Origin: Granulosicoccus sp045106855
GTDB taxonomy: Bacteria > Pseudomonadota > Gammaproteobacteria > Granulosicoccales > Granulosicoccaceae
Assembly (NCBI GenBank): GCA_045106855.1
Contig: JBGCFI010000006.1
Location: 62,001-126,000, forward strand
DNA length: 64,000 bases
Direction of reading: 5' to 3'
Part shown: one piece after another, positions 53,979-63,144 of the stretch
How positions within the stretch are numbered: the stretch's first letter is position 1
Layout of the letters: each line of letters begins with the position of its first letter
Position numbers and translations under genes: made by a program
The notes under the pieces: generated by a model
Seen by the model: the letters and a program-made list of their open reading frames with translations, nothing else
Told to the model about the DNA's origin: nothing
The model's database searches: none

Positions 53979-55166
53979 CTAGATGATCGGATCCGCCTGC
54001 ATCTCCAAATGTAATCGTGTGCCTGTATAGGGGTTCGCTCGCGCTACGCTTTCATCAAGCTCCACACCGATTCCGGGTGCTACAGGAGGTATGACATACC
54101 CATCCTCCCAACGGACGGGACTTTTCAGGATGCTGGCGTGAAAACCACCCCAGTCTTCAATACTTTCCAGGATAAGAAAATTCGGCGTACAGGTAGCCAG
54201 CTGAACGTTGGCAGCTCCTTCGACCGGACCACAGTACAAATGTGGCGCTATCTGCGCATAAAAGGTCTCCGCCATGCTGGCAATTTTCTTCGCCTCCAGT
54301 AGTCCACCAACTCGTCCCAACGCCATTTGCAGTATGGAAGCCGACTGCTCCTCCAGTACGCGCGCAAATTCGTATTTGGTGGTTAGTCGTTCGCCCGTCG
54401 CAATAGGAATCGAGGTCTGCCTTGCAACCCGGGCCATCTCTTTTGGGTTCTCTGGCGGGGTGGGTTCTTCAAACCATAGCGGGTCGCTGGATTCCAATCG
54501 CCTGGCCAGGCGGATAGCGCCGGCGGCGGTAAACTGCCCATGCGTGCCAAACAACAAATCTGCCCGAGAGCCGACAGCCTTACGCAGGGTTTTAACAAAG
54601 CGCTCACAGCGATCCAGTGCATCGAGCGAGGGCTGGCGCCCATCGAACACCGAGTAGCCGCCTGCCGGATCAAACTTCAGCGCGGTAAACCCCATGGCGA
54701 TATATTCCAGCGCCCTTTCTGCGGCCAGATCCGGATCGCTGTATACCGAATCATCTTCACCCGGACGTGGATAAATGTAGGTATAACTGCGCAGACGCTC
54801 ATGTACCCGTCCACCCAATAGTTCGTAGGCGGGTTTATCGACAGCCTTGCCAACGATATCCCAGCACGCTGTCTCAAGACCACTAAGCACGCTCATTAGC
54901 GACAGATCTGGCCTTAACGTATAACCACGTCCATAGACTCTGCGCCAAAGGCGCTCTATATGAAAGGGGTCGGCACCAGCCACGTGGTGTTCAAACACAT
55001 CGTTGATCATTGCCTCAACAACGTGTGGCGCGAAGGTAGCCGTGTAGACCTCGCCGATTCCCGTAACACCATCGTCGGTGGTGAGTTTGACGAAAATGAA
55101 ATAGCGCCCGCCATTATGGGGAGGCGGGTTGGCGACTACAAACGTTTCCAGTTCCTGGATCTGCAA
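53979..55166 (-). CDS. Enolase-superfamily (mandelate racemase/sugar-acid dehydratase-like) protein
   Basis: A 395-residue barrel enzyme of the MR/MLE group, near galactonate-type dehydratases in layout. The TTG start at 55166 is preferred: GAGGTG stands four bases upstream and it gives the normal N-terminus (QIQELETFVVANPP); upstream frame to 55313 looks non-coding. Metal ligands Glu in LWFEEPTPP (233/234) and Glu in ATGERL (259) are present. The usual first ligand in DxHGR appears to be Gly in LLFGTHGQ (Gly207, His209). The substrate is unknown, probably a sugar acid. Confidence 0.88.
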   Translation of the reverse strand: MQIQELETFVVANPPPHNGGRYFIFVKLTTDDGVTGIGEVYTATFAPHVVEAMINDVFEHHVAGADPFHIERLWRRVYGRGYTLRPDLSLMSVLSGLETACWDIVGKAVDKPAYELLGGRVHERLRSYTYIYPRPGEDDSVYSDPDLAAERALEYIAMGFTALKFDPAGGYSVFDGRQPSLDALDRCERFVKTLRKAVGSRADLLFGTHGQFTAAGAIRLARRLESSDPLWFEEPTPPENPKEMARVARQTSIPIATGERLTTKYEFARVLEEQSASILQMALGRVGGLLEAKKIASMAETFYAQIAPHLYCGPVEGAANVQLATCTPNFLILESIEDWGGFHASILKSPVRWEDGYVIPPVAPGIGVELDESVARANPYTGTRLHLEMQADPII

Positions 55167-55441
55167 CTTACACCTCGGTAAACGTATGAACCAAAGAGCC
55201 TGCAATGCCTTACCAATATCGCCCGGCCTGGGCAGCTTAACACCAGGCACGGTAGACAAAGCCTGACAAAGACAAGGCAACTGAGCATGACATGCTACGC
55301 CAAACGATGACATCAGAGTAATTTTGTATTCTTATTAACCCCACCTGCAGATACTTTGATGCCACCAACTTGGTATCATCCGCGCATGCACATGACACAA
55401 ACCTATTTCAGCATGGTCGCTGTATCTGACCAGCACTCATC

Positions 55442-56506
55442 ATGCTGATTTCTACAGCAGTCGTACTTGTCCTGGTAACGCTATTGCCACTATCCAGGAG
55501 TCGCCGATGGTATATCCGCGCCATGGATTTTCCCAGGGTGCAGATTGCCGCTATGTCTTTGCTATGGCTGGTGAGCTGGACCTTCAGCGACACAACAGGC
55601 GGCTTCATGTTGGGCGCAAGTACAGTGTGTGTGATTGCAGTGCTTGTTTATCAGTTGTACTGGATTACACCCAATACACAACTGCACGACGTTGAAATAC
55701 AGAAATACTTGCCAGAACGACAACGATCGCTGGGAAGTATCCGCTTGTTAAGCAGTAATGTTCTTACGCACAACCGCAACGCGCAAGCGCTGCTGGATCT
55801 GGTCGCAAAGCATGATCCTGACATACTCGTCACGCTTGAGTCCGATCAGTGGTGGCAGGAGCAACTGGATACTCTGGAAAATTACCCTCACCGTATGCAG
55901 TGCCCACTGGACAACCTCTATGGCATGCACATCTACTCACGCTTGGCACTGGAAAATCCCTGTATCGACTTTCTCGTCGAGACCGACAAACCATCAATGA
56001 ATGTGACGGTCATACTGGAATCGGATCAACGTATAAAACTATTTTTAGCGCACCCTGCGCCACCAGCACCCAATGAGAATACCGAATCCATTGAGCGCGA
56101 TGTAGAGCTTCTGCTCATTGCCAGAAAGGTTGCAAAAATGACAGACCCTGTCATCGTTGTAGGCGATCTCAACGATGTTGCCTGGTCTGCCACTACTCGC
56201 CTGTTTCGCGAAATCAGCGGTTTAAAAGATCCCCGTATCGGTCGGGGACTGTACAACACCTTCAATGCTCGTCACTGGTTCATACGCTGGCCGCTCGATC
56301 ATGTCTTCGTATCAAAACATTTCAAGCTGAACGAGGTACAACGTCTGCCAGATATCGGCTCTGATCATTTTCCATTGCTGGCTGAATTTACGTTGACACA
56401 ATCGCACATAGATGCGGGATCAACAACACAAACACCGACAGAACCCGAACTGCTGGAGCAGACTCTGGAGACCGATGTCGCTCAGCAAAGCTCATTGCAA
56501 CAATAG
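55442..56506 (+). CDS. Endonuclease/exonuclease/phosphatase-family membrane protein
   Basis: A 354-residue protein. Two N-terminal membrane helices (about 1-20 and 35-72) are followed by an EEP fold with LLSSNVLTHNRNAQALLDLV, ILVTLESDQWW (catalytic Glu), LAHPAPPAP, VVGDLNDVAWS (GDxN) and a C-terminal GSDHFPLLAEF (SDH). The catalytic domain should sit in the periplasm. Relatives of this YafD-like type are often annotated as phosphatases; the substrate is unknown. It converges on the MipA gene. Confidence 0.9.
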   Translation: MLISTAVVLVLVTLLPLSRSRRWYIRAMDFPRVQIAAMSLLWLVSWTFSDTTGGFMLGASTVCVIAVLVYQLYWITPNTQLHDVEIQKYLPERQRSLGSIRLLSSNVLTHNRNAQALLDLVAKHDPDILVTLESDQWWQEQLDTLENYPHRMQCPLDNLYGMHIYSRLALENPCIDFLVETDKPSMNVTVILESDQRIKLFLAHPAPPAPNENTESIERDVELLLIARKVAKMTDPVIVVGDLNDVAWSATTRLFREISGLKDPRIGRGLYNTFNARHWFIRWPLDHVFVSKHFKLNEVQRLPDIGSDHFPLLAEFTLTQSHIDAGSTTQTPTEPELLEQTLETDVAQQSSLQQ

Positions 56507-56530
56507 ACAAAGCTACCTGCGCACGAGGAT

Positions 56531-57535
56531 TCAGTCACTGCTCCCCATATCCACGACATCAACCATGTGTTTGCTGGTCTTGATTGTCCAGGCAACGCCC
56601 AAGGCATAGCGCGTCTGCTCACTGACCTCGAATAACGGACTATCCTGATTACTCGCGCCATTGTAGAAGCCTTTGATCACTCCGGTAAATACACGTACCT
56701 GCGGTAAAGGCTGGAAGGCGAAACCTAAAAACAACGTCGACTCAAGATAACCTCCCCGAGCATCGTATAAAGGACGTGTTTCGGTAACGAACTCGGGATC
56801 TACCTGATAGAAATAATCATGCATTGTCTCGTCAGCAATGCTGGTATAGAGCCCTGAGATCAGGGTGATACCGGAGTCTGCAATATTGTTGACGTTAACT
56901 CCCACACCCATATCGGCAATAAAGCCTTGCGACTCTATTCCGCGAAAATCTGTCGAGAATACAGCTCGAATCTCAGAACTGAACCGTGCCAGTAAACGCG
57001 AACCCGAAGCCAGACGCTTTTCAAACAGTCGCAACTCCAGCTGTGGACCAATCTCAAACAGAAAGTCCAGGTCCGGCATGCCTTGTCGAGCACTATTCCC
57101 CTGTGAACTGGCATTCAGTGAACCGCCAATCGACAAGTCCAGTTTAAGACGCGGTCGCTCGACGGCCACCGCCCGGATACCGCCGTCACCAAACCGAAAC
57201 AACGGCGTACGATAGATAAAGTAAGGTAGTGCAATAGCACGTTGATTAGTGTCATTCGAGGCGGGGTAGTCATAGCCAAGGAAGTAACCACCGCCAACGC
57301 CCACCTCCCACTTCGGCTTCTGGGTAATCGTCGATTGCGTTGAGATCGCACCGGATGCCTGATTACTTGCAGACGATTGAGTCTGGGCCGCTAGCGGCTG
57401 ATGAAACGAAAAAAAACCGATCATCAGCAGGAAGCACAATCGACCATATCTCTGCCTGGTCGATCTGCGCACGGCGCTGCGACTACGCTTTTCTCCGTTA
57501 CCTGCACCCAAAGTGGTCAAATCTGCAAAATCCAT
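56531..57535 (-). CDS. MipA/OmpV-family outer membrane protein
   Basis: A 334-residue predicted beta-barrel. A basic leader of about 30 residues precedes the signal peptide (LCFLLMIGFFSFHQPLAAQ), so the real start may be later than the ATG at 57535. The mature part begins with WEVGVGGGYFLGYDYPASNDTN, has alternating strands (PYFIYRTPLFRFGDGGIRAV, LDLSIGGSLNASSQG) and ends in a strand with ALGVAWTIKTSK. The family scaffolds murein enzymes or resembles OmpV porins. Confidence 0.88.
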   Translation of the reverse strand: MDFADLTTLGAGNGEKRSRSAVRRSTRQRYGRLCFLLMIGFFSFHQPLAAQTQSSASNQASGAISTQSTITQKPKWEVGVGGGYFLGYDYPASNDTNQRAIALPYFIYRTPLFRFGDGGIRAVAVERPRLKLDLSIGGSLNASSQGNSARQGMPDLDFLFEIGPQLELRLFEKRLASGSRLLARFSSEIRAVFSTDFRGIESQGFIADMGVGVNVNNIADSGITLISGLYTSIADETMHDYFYQVDPEFVTETRPLYDARGGYLESTLFLGFAFQPLPQVRVFTGVIKGFYNGASNQDSPLFEVSEQTRYALGVAWTIKTSKHMVDVVDMGSSD

Positions 57536-57758
57536 AAAAAAGGGAATGTTCGGCCATCATAACGTGTCACCCAGCACGATCAGTACCGAAACCATCATAA
57601 CTCTCCGTATCCCGGGCATCGAGTTTTTTCAGCGATGGTCCGTGACATCCAATGTGAACCCGAGTTGATGGCCCGGCAATCACTCAAGAGACATCACGAT
57701 CGCACGACCTGTTGAAGACACGTATACTTCCCGCTTCTCCTGTTGCCACAACGCTGAT

Positions 57759-58700
57759 ATGTTCTATTGCCAGAGCAATATTGATCGTGCCGATCATCTA
57801 AGAAAAGACCCCAGCGCAATACTGGCGCTCCTGAACCAGGACAACGCCCGACTGATTCCGGTATGTGATGGCAAGTCACTGACAAGTACTGGCACCGGTT
57901 CGCCTGCGGCACTCATGCTCCGCACACAGTGTCTTGAAGACGATAAGGTGATTTTTCTTGGTAAGGATGACAAGCACAGCTATTTCGCTGTGGATATCAG
58001 CGCTCTGGACGAGACAGGCCGCAATGCCTTTATTGCCGATGCAACCGATACGCAAGGTATTTCACATCAGGGAATATTTCAGGATCTTCGCACGGTCGGC
58101 CCATTACTGAACCCGTATGAGGGATCATTAATGGCCTATGCACGAGCTCTGGTCTACTGGAACAACCATGCACGCTTCTGCATTCGTTGTGGCAACACCC
58201 TCTCGTCAAGCAATGGCGGGCATGTACGAAACTGCACACAGTGCGACCACATCGTCTTTCCTCGAACAGATCCTGCCGTCATCATGCTCGTGACCTACAC
58301 GTGCGAAAACGAACCCGACTTGTGTCTGCTGGGTCGCAGCCACGCATGGCCTGAAGGCGTTTTCTCGACACTGGCGGGCTTTGTTGAACCAGGAGAAAGT
58401 CTGGAGATGGCCGTGCAGCGTGAGGTTCTTGAAGAGGCATCCATCCATACAGAAGATGTCCGCTATGTTGCCTCTCAACCCTGGCCGTTTCCTCGATCAA
58501 TCATGCTTGGCTTTGAAGCCGTAGCGACGACTACCGAGATTCGTTGCGATCCCACCGAGCTTGAAGATGCACAATGGTTTACACGCGAACAGATAAGACG
58601 TTTTGGAAACTGGGCGGACGACAGTGATGGCTACAAATTACCTCGCACAGACTCTATTGCCAGGTATCTTATCGATCGTTGGGTTGCGCGCGACGCATAG
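57759..58700 (+). CDS. nudC: NAD-capped RNA hydrolase / NADH pyrophosphatase NudC
   Basis: A Nudix hydrolase that cleaves NAD(H) to NMN(H) and AMP and decaps NAD-RNA. The 313 residues include an N-terminal domain, the zinc ribbon CIRCG...CTQCD (about 140-165), the Nudix box GFVEPGESLEMAVQREVLEEASI (about 207-229) and the diagnostic SQPWPFPRS loop. All Nudix glutamates are present. It ends five bases from the convergent M48 gene. Confidence 0.97.
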   Translation: MFYCQSNIDRADHLRKDPSAILALLNQDNARLIPVCDGKSLTSTGTGSPAALMLRTQCLEDDKVIFLGKDDKHSYFAVDISALDETGRNAFIADATDTQGISHQGIFQDLRTVGPLLNPYEGSLMAYARALVYWNNHARFCIRCGNTLSSSNGGHVRNCTQCDHIVFPRTDPAVIMLVTYTCENEPDLCLLGRSHAWPEGVFSTLAGFVEPGESLEMAVQREVLEEASIHTEDVRYVASQPWPFPRSIMLGFEAVATTTEIRCDPTELEDAQWFTREQIRRFGNWADDSDGYKLPRTDSIARYLIDRWVARDA

Positions 58701-58705
58701 CTGGA

Positions 58706-59557
58706 TTACAACCAGTCGGCAAAGCCGCCAGGCAATGCCGTGAGCTGACCTTGCATTGCCCAGCCTTCACTTGTAGCGCGTTCGCGAACCGCGCTCACCC
58801 TGTTCTGATCCAATGGATGTGTACTAAGAAAGCCTTCCAGCAGCTGAGGAGAACGCGCGCTGGATCCTCTGGCATTTTTAAACATGTCAAACAAGGCGGT
58901 GGCACCGTTGACATGCCCATAAAGAGCGTTAAGAGCCGCCAGTGCTGATTTATCAGCGACCTCTTCCATACCACGGGTAAATTGCACACTTGTGATCGCA
59001 CCGGCATTGCTCAGCATGGAACCCGCCATATTCGAACCGGTACTACCTGTCAGTGCCAGTAACGCCAGCGTACTGGCAATACCACCACCGAGCGAGGCAA
59101 CCGGATCTCGATACTGCACATGCGCGATCTCGTGAGCCATGACCATGGCCAGTGTGTTTTCATCGGGCATGGCTTCCAACAGGCCTCTGTAAAACGTCAG
59201 ATTGCCACCAACGGTGGCATAGGCATTAAACACATCGTCCGGATCGTAGTGCACCGTTATCTGCATACCCTCCGGTAGATTCATATGAGCACCTACGCGT
59301 TGCGATAGTTCATTGAGATAAGCCGTGATCTGAGGATGATCAGTCGCCTCGCCGAATTGCACATCCAGCTTTTCCATCACCGCAAGCTCAAAACTGAAAG
59401 GCACGCGTTTGGCTAACCAGCTCCCGGACGTCTGCAGCACAATCACCAGCAGGACCACCAGCACAAGGGTCCCGATGGCCAGTTGTACAAACTGCTTTAG
59501 AGGGTGAACCTGAGTGACATTGATACCTTCATCCGGCTGACGGTTTTCATAGTGCAT
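58706..59557 (-). CDS. M48-family zinc metallopeptidase
   Basis: A 283-residue membrane-anchored peptidase of the HtpX/Oma1/LoiP group. One N-terminal helix (FVQLAIGTLVLVVLLVIVLQTSG) is followed by the catalytic domain with zinc site MVMAHEIAHVQYRDP and a third ligand Glu in FTRGMEEVADKSA. The C-terminal LSTHPLDQNRVSAV is typical. It overlaps the upstream YbjQ-like gene by 11 bases, so it is translationally coupled to it and part of a three-gene operon. Confidence 0.93.
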   Translation of the reverse strand: MHYENRQPDEGINVTQVHPLKQFVQLAIGTLVLVVLLVIVLQTSGSWLAKRVPFSFELAVMEKLDVQFGEATDHPQITAYLNELSQRVGAHMNLPEGMQITVHYDPDDVFNAYATVGGNLTFYRGLLEAMPDENTLAMVMAHEIAHVQYRDPVASLGGGIASTLALLALTGSTGSNMAGSMLSNAGAITSVQFTRGMEEVADKSALAALNALYGHVNGATALFDMFKNARGSSARSPQLLEGFLSTHPLDQNRVSAVRERATSEGWAMQGQLTALPGGFADWL

Positions 59558-60050
59558 TTGCCGTCTCGCTGTCCTTTACAAGTGGCATTGTTAATGGCGC
59601 TTTATCGATAGGGATCATGGCGGTACCGTAGGCAAGCACCTCCATCGCAGATGCCCTGCCAGCGGAAACACGCGTGGTATCAAACTTGATATTAAAGACA
59701 TAGCTGGCACCTGAACGCGCGGCCGCCTCTTTCATACGCAGTACCGACTCCCTGCGAGCTCTGTCCAGCATGGACTCATAGGGCGTAACCCGCCCGCCAA
59801 AGATATTGAAAAGCCCTGCCAGGAAATTCTTAAAGTAATCCGAGGCTATCACAACGTTGCCAGATACCAGTTGCTGTGCGTATTGACGATCCTCAGGCGG
59901 GTATCTGCTGGCAATAACAGGCAAGTCAGCACTCTTGGCTTCACGCGCGATAATTCGCCGGTAATGACGCTTTTCAGCGATAGAACCAAAAAGATATCCA
60001 AGTACCAACAGAGAGACAAGCAACCCGGCCTGAAACAGAAAGCTATTCAT
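59547..60050 (-). CDS. Membrane-anchored YbjQ/heavy-metal-binding-domain protein
   Basis: A 167-residue protein with an N-terminal helix (FLFQAGLLVSLLVLGYLFGSIA) and a YbjQ (DUF74) domain. Recognisable parts are GNVVIASDYFKNFLAGLFNIFGGRVTPYESMLDRARRESVLRMKEAAARSGASYVFNIKFDTT and the closing VLAYGTAMI. The frame is open to 60110, but ATG 60050 fits best with an AGAGGA upstream; it overlaps the preceding YbjQ stop by eight bases. YbjQ proteins form pentamers of unknown function. The domain is a paralogue of its neighbour, evidence of tandem duplication with gain of an anchor. Confidence 0.85.
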   Translation of the reverse strand: MNSFLFQAGLLVSLLVLGYLFGSIAEKRHYRRIIAREAKSADLPVIASRYPPEDRQYAQQLVSGNVVIASDYFKNFLAGLFNIFGGRVTPYESMLDRARRESVLRMKEAAARSGASYVFNIKFDTTRVSAGRASAMEVLAYGTAMIPIDKAPLTMPLVKDSETANAL

Positions 60051-60378
60051 TTGCAACATCGTCCTCTGCCAGCAGGACAGCAGTTCCGTAGACAAAAATC
60101 TCAGCCGCACCTGCCGCTATGCTGGAGGTGCTATAGCGGACATTAAGAACAGCGTTTGCACCAATGCTTTCTGCTTGCTTAATCATCCTTTGAGTAGCCT
60201 CGTCACGCGAATCGGACAAAAGCTCCGTATAACCCTTAAGCTCACCACCAAACAAGTTTTTTAATGTGGCGGCTATATCCCGGCCAACATGCTTGGAACG
60301 CACAGAACTACCCTGCACCAGTCCCAAGTGTCTGCTGACCTTGCGACCGGGGAGAAATTCAAGATTGGAGACCAGCAT
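60043..60378 (-). CDS. YbjQ/DUF74 family protein
   Basis: A 111-residue soluble YbjQ-like protein, close to the usual 105 or so. The domain reads LEFLPGRKVSRHLGLVQGSSVRSKHVGRDI, FGGELKGYTELLSDSRDEA, GANAVLNVRYSTSSI and EIFVYGTAVLL. The ATG at 60378 has an AGGA seven bases upstream; the frame extends to 60423, but that start is less likely. It is first in the ybjQ-ybjQ-M48 operon. Confidence 0.88.
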   Translation of the reverse strand: MLVSNLEFLPGRKVSRHLGLVQGSSVRSKHVGRDIAATLKNLFGGELKGYTELLSDSRDEATQRMIKQAESIGANAVLNVRYSTSSIAAGAAEIFVYGTAVLLAEDDVANE

Positions 60379-60536
60379 GTTTTTTCCTATTTTACGAAGT
60401 GTTGTGGTGACCCTGCCCAGCAACCCTGCCTGTTAATCTGGTCACGAACCGTTTGAGGATCAAGTGGGAAACAGTACCTATTAGTGTCATATGCGCCTAT
60501 TATTGTAACGCTAACCACTGCCATCAATTAACTTCA

Positions 60537-61352
60537 ATGTCGCGTCTGTGTATTGTAACCGCCTTGCCTGCCGAGACACGCCCCCTGCTCGATGTATTAA
60601 AACTGCGCCAGATCAAAGCCAGGCACCTGCGGCTATATGGCGCAGACCAATACCTGTTGCTGGAAACCGGCCCCGGCAAACTCAACACGGCAGCCGGAGT
60701 CGGAGCATTGCTGCAAGCGTATTCTGAAATCGATATCGTAGTTAATATAGGTATAGCCGGAGGCACTTTTGATTACGCGACCGTTCTGGCAGCCCACCAC
60801 GTTCAGGATGTTGCAAGCGGTGCACAATGGTTCCCACACCTGCCAGACAACAAATCTTTTAAAAATATTCAAAGTGCTGTCGTCAATACACTTGACGCAC
60901 CCAATACACAGTATCGAGATGGAATCCTGTTTGATATGGAAGCTGCCGGAATTTTTTCAGCAGGCAGTCGGTACTTATCTACCAGCCAGATCCATAGTTT
61001 TAAAATCGTATCAGACAACCCGGATCACGATATTCGGGATATTTCAAAAAAATCGGTGGTGGCACTGATTACACAGGCACTTCCCAGCCTCTTGCCTCTT
61101 CTCGAAACTCTGCAAGATCTGGACATAACACCGGATCATGGAAAAGATGCACTGACTGATGCATTGATAGCTGAAACATCCACGCGCACTCACCATAGTG
61201 TTAACGATGAACAACTTCTTAGACAACTCGTGCAACGATACCTCGTACTAACCGGAAACCTGCCCACTATCGACAAGCAAGCCGTTAGCGCAAAAGATGT
61301 CAGGCTGGCATTGCAAAAAGCCCTCGATGAACAACCCTTTGTCTACGGTTAA
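60537..61352 (+). CDS. Nucleoside phosphorylase/MTA-SAH nucleosidase-like protein with C-terminal extension
   Basis: A 271-residue protein. Residues 1-190 follow the PNP/MTAN fold: CIVTALPAETRPLLDVL, ETGPGKLNTAAGVGALL, VVNIGIAGG and FDMEAAGIF with the Glu that contacts ribose. The last 80 residues are a helical extension. The ATG at 60537 gives the normal N-terminus. It lies eight bases before the SPL-like radical SAM gene on the same strand. Its substrate could be a nucleoside such as the 5'-deoxyadenosine made by that enzyme; this is inference. Confidence 0.85.
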   Translation: MSRLCIVTALPAETRPLLDVLKLRQIKARHLRLYGADQYLLLETGPGKLNTAAGVGALLQAYSEIDIVVNIGIAGGTFDYATVLAAHHVQDVASGAQWFPHLPDNKSFKNIQSAVVNTLDAPNTQYRDGILFDMEAAGIFSAGSRYLSTSQIHSFKIVSDNPDHDIRDISKKSVVALITQALPSLLPLLETLQDLDITPDHGKDALTDALIAETSTRTHHSVNDEQLLRQLVQRYLVLTGNLPTIDKQAVSAKDVRLALQKALDEQPFVYG

Positions 61353-61360
61353 CTCTCACT

Positions 61361-62344
61361 ATGGATACTGTATATATAGAACGTGCAGTACGCGATCATC
61401 CGCGAACAGACGCCATCACCAAACGGTATCCGCGAGCTCGTATCGTTCCGATAGAACGCTATGGTGATGTATTCAATGCAGCAGCGCAAAACTTCAGACA
61501 CCAGAAAAGCAACCCTGCACTTATCCTGGCCCGCAAGCCAGGTAGACGCATATTGCCCACCCCACCGGGTTATCACATCGGTGGCAAGCATAACTACTAT
61601 TTTTCGCACATGCTCAACTGCATATACGATTGCCGTTACTGCTTTCTGCAGGGTATGTATCAGTCTGCCAATTACATCGTCTTTGTTAACGAGGAAGATT
61701 TTTTTGCCGACATAGACAACATGACTAAGCAGCATGAGGGTGATGTCTGGTTTTTTTCAGGATACGACTGTGACTCGCTTGCTCTTGATCCGATAACTGG
61801 CTTTGTCAACGCCTGCCTTTCCCACCTTGAAACAAACAAGCGAGCTCATCTGGAACTGCGTACCAAAAGCACACAGATACGCCCGTTGCTCAAACACTCG
61901 GCATTGCCCAATGTTGTGGTTGCCTATAGCCTGTCCCCTGAACCTATAGTCCGGGCTGAAGAACACGGCACACCCTCACTGGCAAAACGCCTCGACGCAT
62001 TAAAGCAACTGCAGGACAATGGCTGGAACATAGGCCTGCGCTTCGACCCACTGCTCTACGCTGATAACTTCGAAACGCTGTACGGTGACATGTTCAAGCA
62101 GGTGTTCGATGCCCTTGACATGGAGAAAGTGCATTCGGTGAGTCTGGGGGTATTCAGATTACCCAAGGGATTTTATAAAAAGCTGGTAAGACTCTACCCG
62201 GATGCAAAACTGCTTGCCGCGCCCATCAGTGCTCGCGGTGGCATGATGAGCTACCCTGAAGAGACTGAAAGCATCATGCGTTCATTCTGCGAACAGACTC
62301 TGGAAACAGCAATACGCCCGGATCAGTTCTTTCCCTGCAGCTGA
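61361..62344 (+). CDS. Spore photoproduct lyase-like radical SAM protein
   Basis: A 327-residue radical SAM enzyme. The cluster motif is CIYDCRYC (Cys87, Cys91, Cys94), CxxxCxxC spacing, set in the SPL-like context HMLNCIYDCRYCFLQGMYQ. The GGKHNYYFSH approach, EDFFADIDNM, FFSGYDCDSLALDPITG, LELRTKSTQI and VAYSLSPEP are also in the style of SPL. Spore photoproduct lyase proper repairs thymine dimers in spores; this organism is unlikely to sporulate, and the hydrogen-donor Cys of Bacillus SplB is not clearly at its expected place. The substrate is therefore open. It is flanked by a nucleosidase-like gene and an SDR. Confidence 0.88.
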   Translation: MDTVYIERAVRDHPRTDAITKRYPRARIVPIERYGDVFNAAAQNFRHQKSNPALILARKPGRRILPTPPGYHIGGKHNYYFSHMLNCIYDCRYCFLQGMYQSANYIVFVNEEDFFADIDNMTKQHEGDVWFFSGYDCDSLALDPITGFVNACLSHLETNKRAHLELRTKSTQIRPLLKHSALPNVVVAYSLSPEPIVRAEEHGTPSLAKRLDALKQLQDNGWNIGLRFDPLLYADNFETLYGDMFKQVFDALDMEKVHSVSLGVFRLPKGFYKKLVRLYPDAKLLAAPISARGGMMSYPEETESIMRSFCEQTLETAIRPDQFFPCS

Positions 62345-62412
62345 GCTGGAAACACTATGAAGCCACTTGTTAACTCACGTTATCAACCGAACAGACAACA
62401 CGATGTTATTCA

Positions 62413-63144
62413 ATGAATACGCCTGACTGCGTCCTGGTAACCGGTGCGAGTCGAGGAATTGGGCGCGCCTGCTGCGAACTACTGGCCGAACACAATATCA
62501 ACACCGTGTCGCTATCAAGAACAAAACCTGCAAATATTCCCGACACCGAAACACATTACCAGATTGATCTCAGCGATTTACCCGCCAGCATTGAGCTTAT
62601 CCGCAAGCTCATTAGGACATACCCTCTGGATGGCATAGTCTGCAACGCCGGGCGCGGTGATATCGGCTCACTGGAGAACTTCTCCTCGCAACAGATTCAT
62701 CAAAGCCTGCTGTTCAATCTGATCAGTCCTTTAACGCTGGTCCGGGAATGCCTACCGCATCTGCGCAAACAATCGCGCAGCAACATCGTCTTCATAGGCT
62801 CTACCAGTGCACTGCAGGGAGGCCGCTATGGCAGTGTGTACAGCGCGGCAAAATTCGGGCTTCGGGGCGCTGCTCAATCATTAGCACACGAGCTTGCCAA
62901 TGCAAACTGCCATGTAGGAATCGTCAACCCCGGCAGTGTCAGAACCGGTTTCTTTGACACACTCGATTTCGAACCCGGTCCTGAGCCGTCACACACGCTG
63001 CTTGCCAGCGATGTTGCGTCAAGTGTCCTGCAGCTGCTTAGCTCTCCGGATAACGCGGTAGTCAGTGAGATCATTGTGCAACCAAGACAGCATGTCATCA
63101 GGAAACGTACAGCTTACCGCCCGTCAGGAAAGAAAAACGAGTAA
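62413..63144 (+). CDS. Short-chain dehydrogenase/reductase
   Basis: A 243-residue NAD(P)-dependent oxidoreductase. The nucleotide motif is VTGASRGIGRACC, the structural motif is VCNAGRGD, the catalytic Ser lies in VFIGSTSALQG and the Tyr/Lys pair in YSAAKFGLRG, all intact. A PGSVRTGFF loop closes the active site. It follows the SPL-like gene after 68 bases on the same strand. The substrate is unknown. Confidence 0.93.
   Translation: MNTPDCVLVTGASRGIGRACCELLAEHNINTVSLSRTKPANIPDTETHYQIDLSDLPASIELIRKLIRTYPLDGIVCNAGRGDIGSLENFSSQQIHQSLLFNLISPLTLVRECLPHLRKQSRSNIVFIGSTSALQGGRYGSVYSAAKFGLRGAAQSLAHELANANCHVGIVNPGSVRTGFFDTLDFEPGPEPSHTLLASDVASSVLQLLSSPDNAVVSEIIVQPRQHVIRKRTAYRPSGKKNE

Noticed and set aside
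55167..55313. N-terminal extension of the enolase-superfamily gene
   Set aside because: The extra 49 residues do not resemble the family, and a good Shine-Dalgarno precedes the TTG at 55166.
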